A DNA stretch of 6,886 nucleotides from an uncultured Clostridium sp. (GTDB lineage Bacteria > Bacillota > Clostridia > Lachnospirales > Lachnospiraceae): assembly GCA_945946715.1 (NCBI GenBank), contig CAMEWU010000127.1, positions 1 through 6,886 on the forward strand, in the 5' to 3' direction. Under the pieces are notes generated by a model that made no database searches, was not told the origin of the DNA, and saw nothing but the letters and a program-made list of their open reading frames with translations. Of the stretch, positions 6,578-6,886 are shown in pieces. A program made the translations under genes and the position numbers. The stretch's first letter is position 1. Each line of letters opens with the position of its first letter.

Positions 6578-6886
6578 CAGCACATCTGCAAAGTGTACTT
6601 TTAATCGGTTAAATATTGCGGTTCCCAAGCCTAATAGACCTATCGTTAACAGCCAAAAGTAAGCAGTTCCATAAAAGTCATCCCAAAACCATGTTTTATA
6701 TATCAAAGCATTACGATATCCTTCAACAATATAAAACATTGGATTTAATTTCAAAATCCATTGCAGATTTTCTGGCAGCATTGTATAACTCCACATAATT
6801 GGTGTTGCCCACATACCAACCTGTAGAACAACTCCGATAATTTGAGATAAATCCCTGAAGAACACTACTATGGAAGCAGTTGCATA
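6575..6886 (-). CDS. wzm: ABC-2 type polysaccharide export permease, C-terminal part, cut by window edge
   Basis: The frame is open to the right edge, so only the last 103 residues are seen; the GTG at 6865 is an internal valine, not a start, because family-like sequence (YATASIV) continues upstream of it. The text VVFFRDLSQIIGVVLQVGMW, followed by ATPIMWSY, then LKLNPMFYIVEGYRNAL and the ending LKVHFADVL, is characteristic of Wzm/TagG/RgpC-type permeases, which form the membrane channel of glycan ABC exporters. Two membrane segments are visible, around ATPIMW and around the FWLLTIGLLGLG stretch near the end. It pairs with the Wzt-type ATPase encoded 10 bases downstream. Whether the substrate is an O-antigen-like, teichoic-acid-like or rhamnan-like polymer cannot be told from the permease fragment. 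Confidence 0.93.
   Translation of the reverse strand, partial: YATASIVVFFRDLSQIIGVVLQVGMWATPIMWSYTMLPENLQWILKLNPMFYIVEGYRNALIYKTWFWDDFYGTAYFWLLTIGLLGLGTAIFNRLKVHFADVL

Noticed and set aside
6565..6591. Upstream TTG (6591) or ATG (6585) start for wzt, which would overlap the permease gene
   Set aside because: Neither has a ribosome binding site and the extra residues (MQMCCRRYK) look unlike the family; the ATG at 6564 has AGGAG at ideal spacing.
6616..6798. Plus-strand 60-codon open frame opposite the permease
   Set aside because: It is a shadow of the Wzm-type frame, whose sequence is family-like throughout.
6575..6865. Reading the permease fragment as a complete 96-residue gene starting at GTG 6865
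   Set aside because: The frame stays open to the edge with family-like residues upstream, so it is the tail of a larger permease cut by the window.

Overview
The window is a stretch of a cell-surface polysaccharide locus from a low-GC, AT-rich bacterium. Strong AGGAG/GAGGTGA ribosome binding sites and the protein styles suggest a Bacillota member, plausibly a clostridial/Lachnospiraceae relative; this assignment is inference, as no rRNA or marker gene is present. All four supportable genes lie on the minus strand, are tightly packed (gaps of 10, 17 and 28 bases) and read from the right edge to the left edge as one operon. No terminator, promoter, tRNA, insertion sequence or CRISPR array is visible. 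No gap exceeds 28 bases, so there is no unexplained intergenic space.

In transcription order: (1) the C-terminal end of an ABC-2 type polysaccharide export permease (Wzm/TagG/RgpC family), cut by the right edge; (2) its ATPase partner (Wzt/TagH/RgpD family), with a long C-terminal extension resembling the carbohydrate-binding domain of O-antigen Wzt proteins; (3) a 1575-residue multidomain enzyme that contains, in order, a SAM-dependent methyltransferase, a region I read as a cryptic kinase/APH-like domain, a beta-rich module, a GT2 glycosyltransferase, a GT4 glycosyltransferase split by an inserted beta-rich module, and a C-terminal coiled coil with a basic tail; (4) the N-terminal part of a polytopic membrane protein, cut by the left edge, that looks like the membrane half of an LTA-synthase/sulfatase-like enzyme.

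Together they fit ABC-transporter-dependent glycan synthesis. The giant enzyme would build and/or modify a glycan on the cytoplasmic face, Wzt would recognise the chain through its C-terminal domain, and Wzm would export it. The most interesting idea is that the methyltransferase plus kinase-like pair resembles in architecture the WbdD chain-terminating enzyme of E. coli O8/O9a, whose methyl/phosphate cap is recognised by the Wzt C-terminal domain. Here such a module would be fused to two glycosyltransferases in one polypeptide, encoded directly downstream of a Wzt that carries the extra domain. The sequence shows the domain order and motifs; the capping function is inferred.
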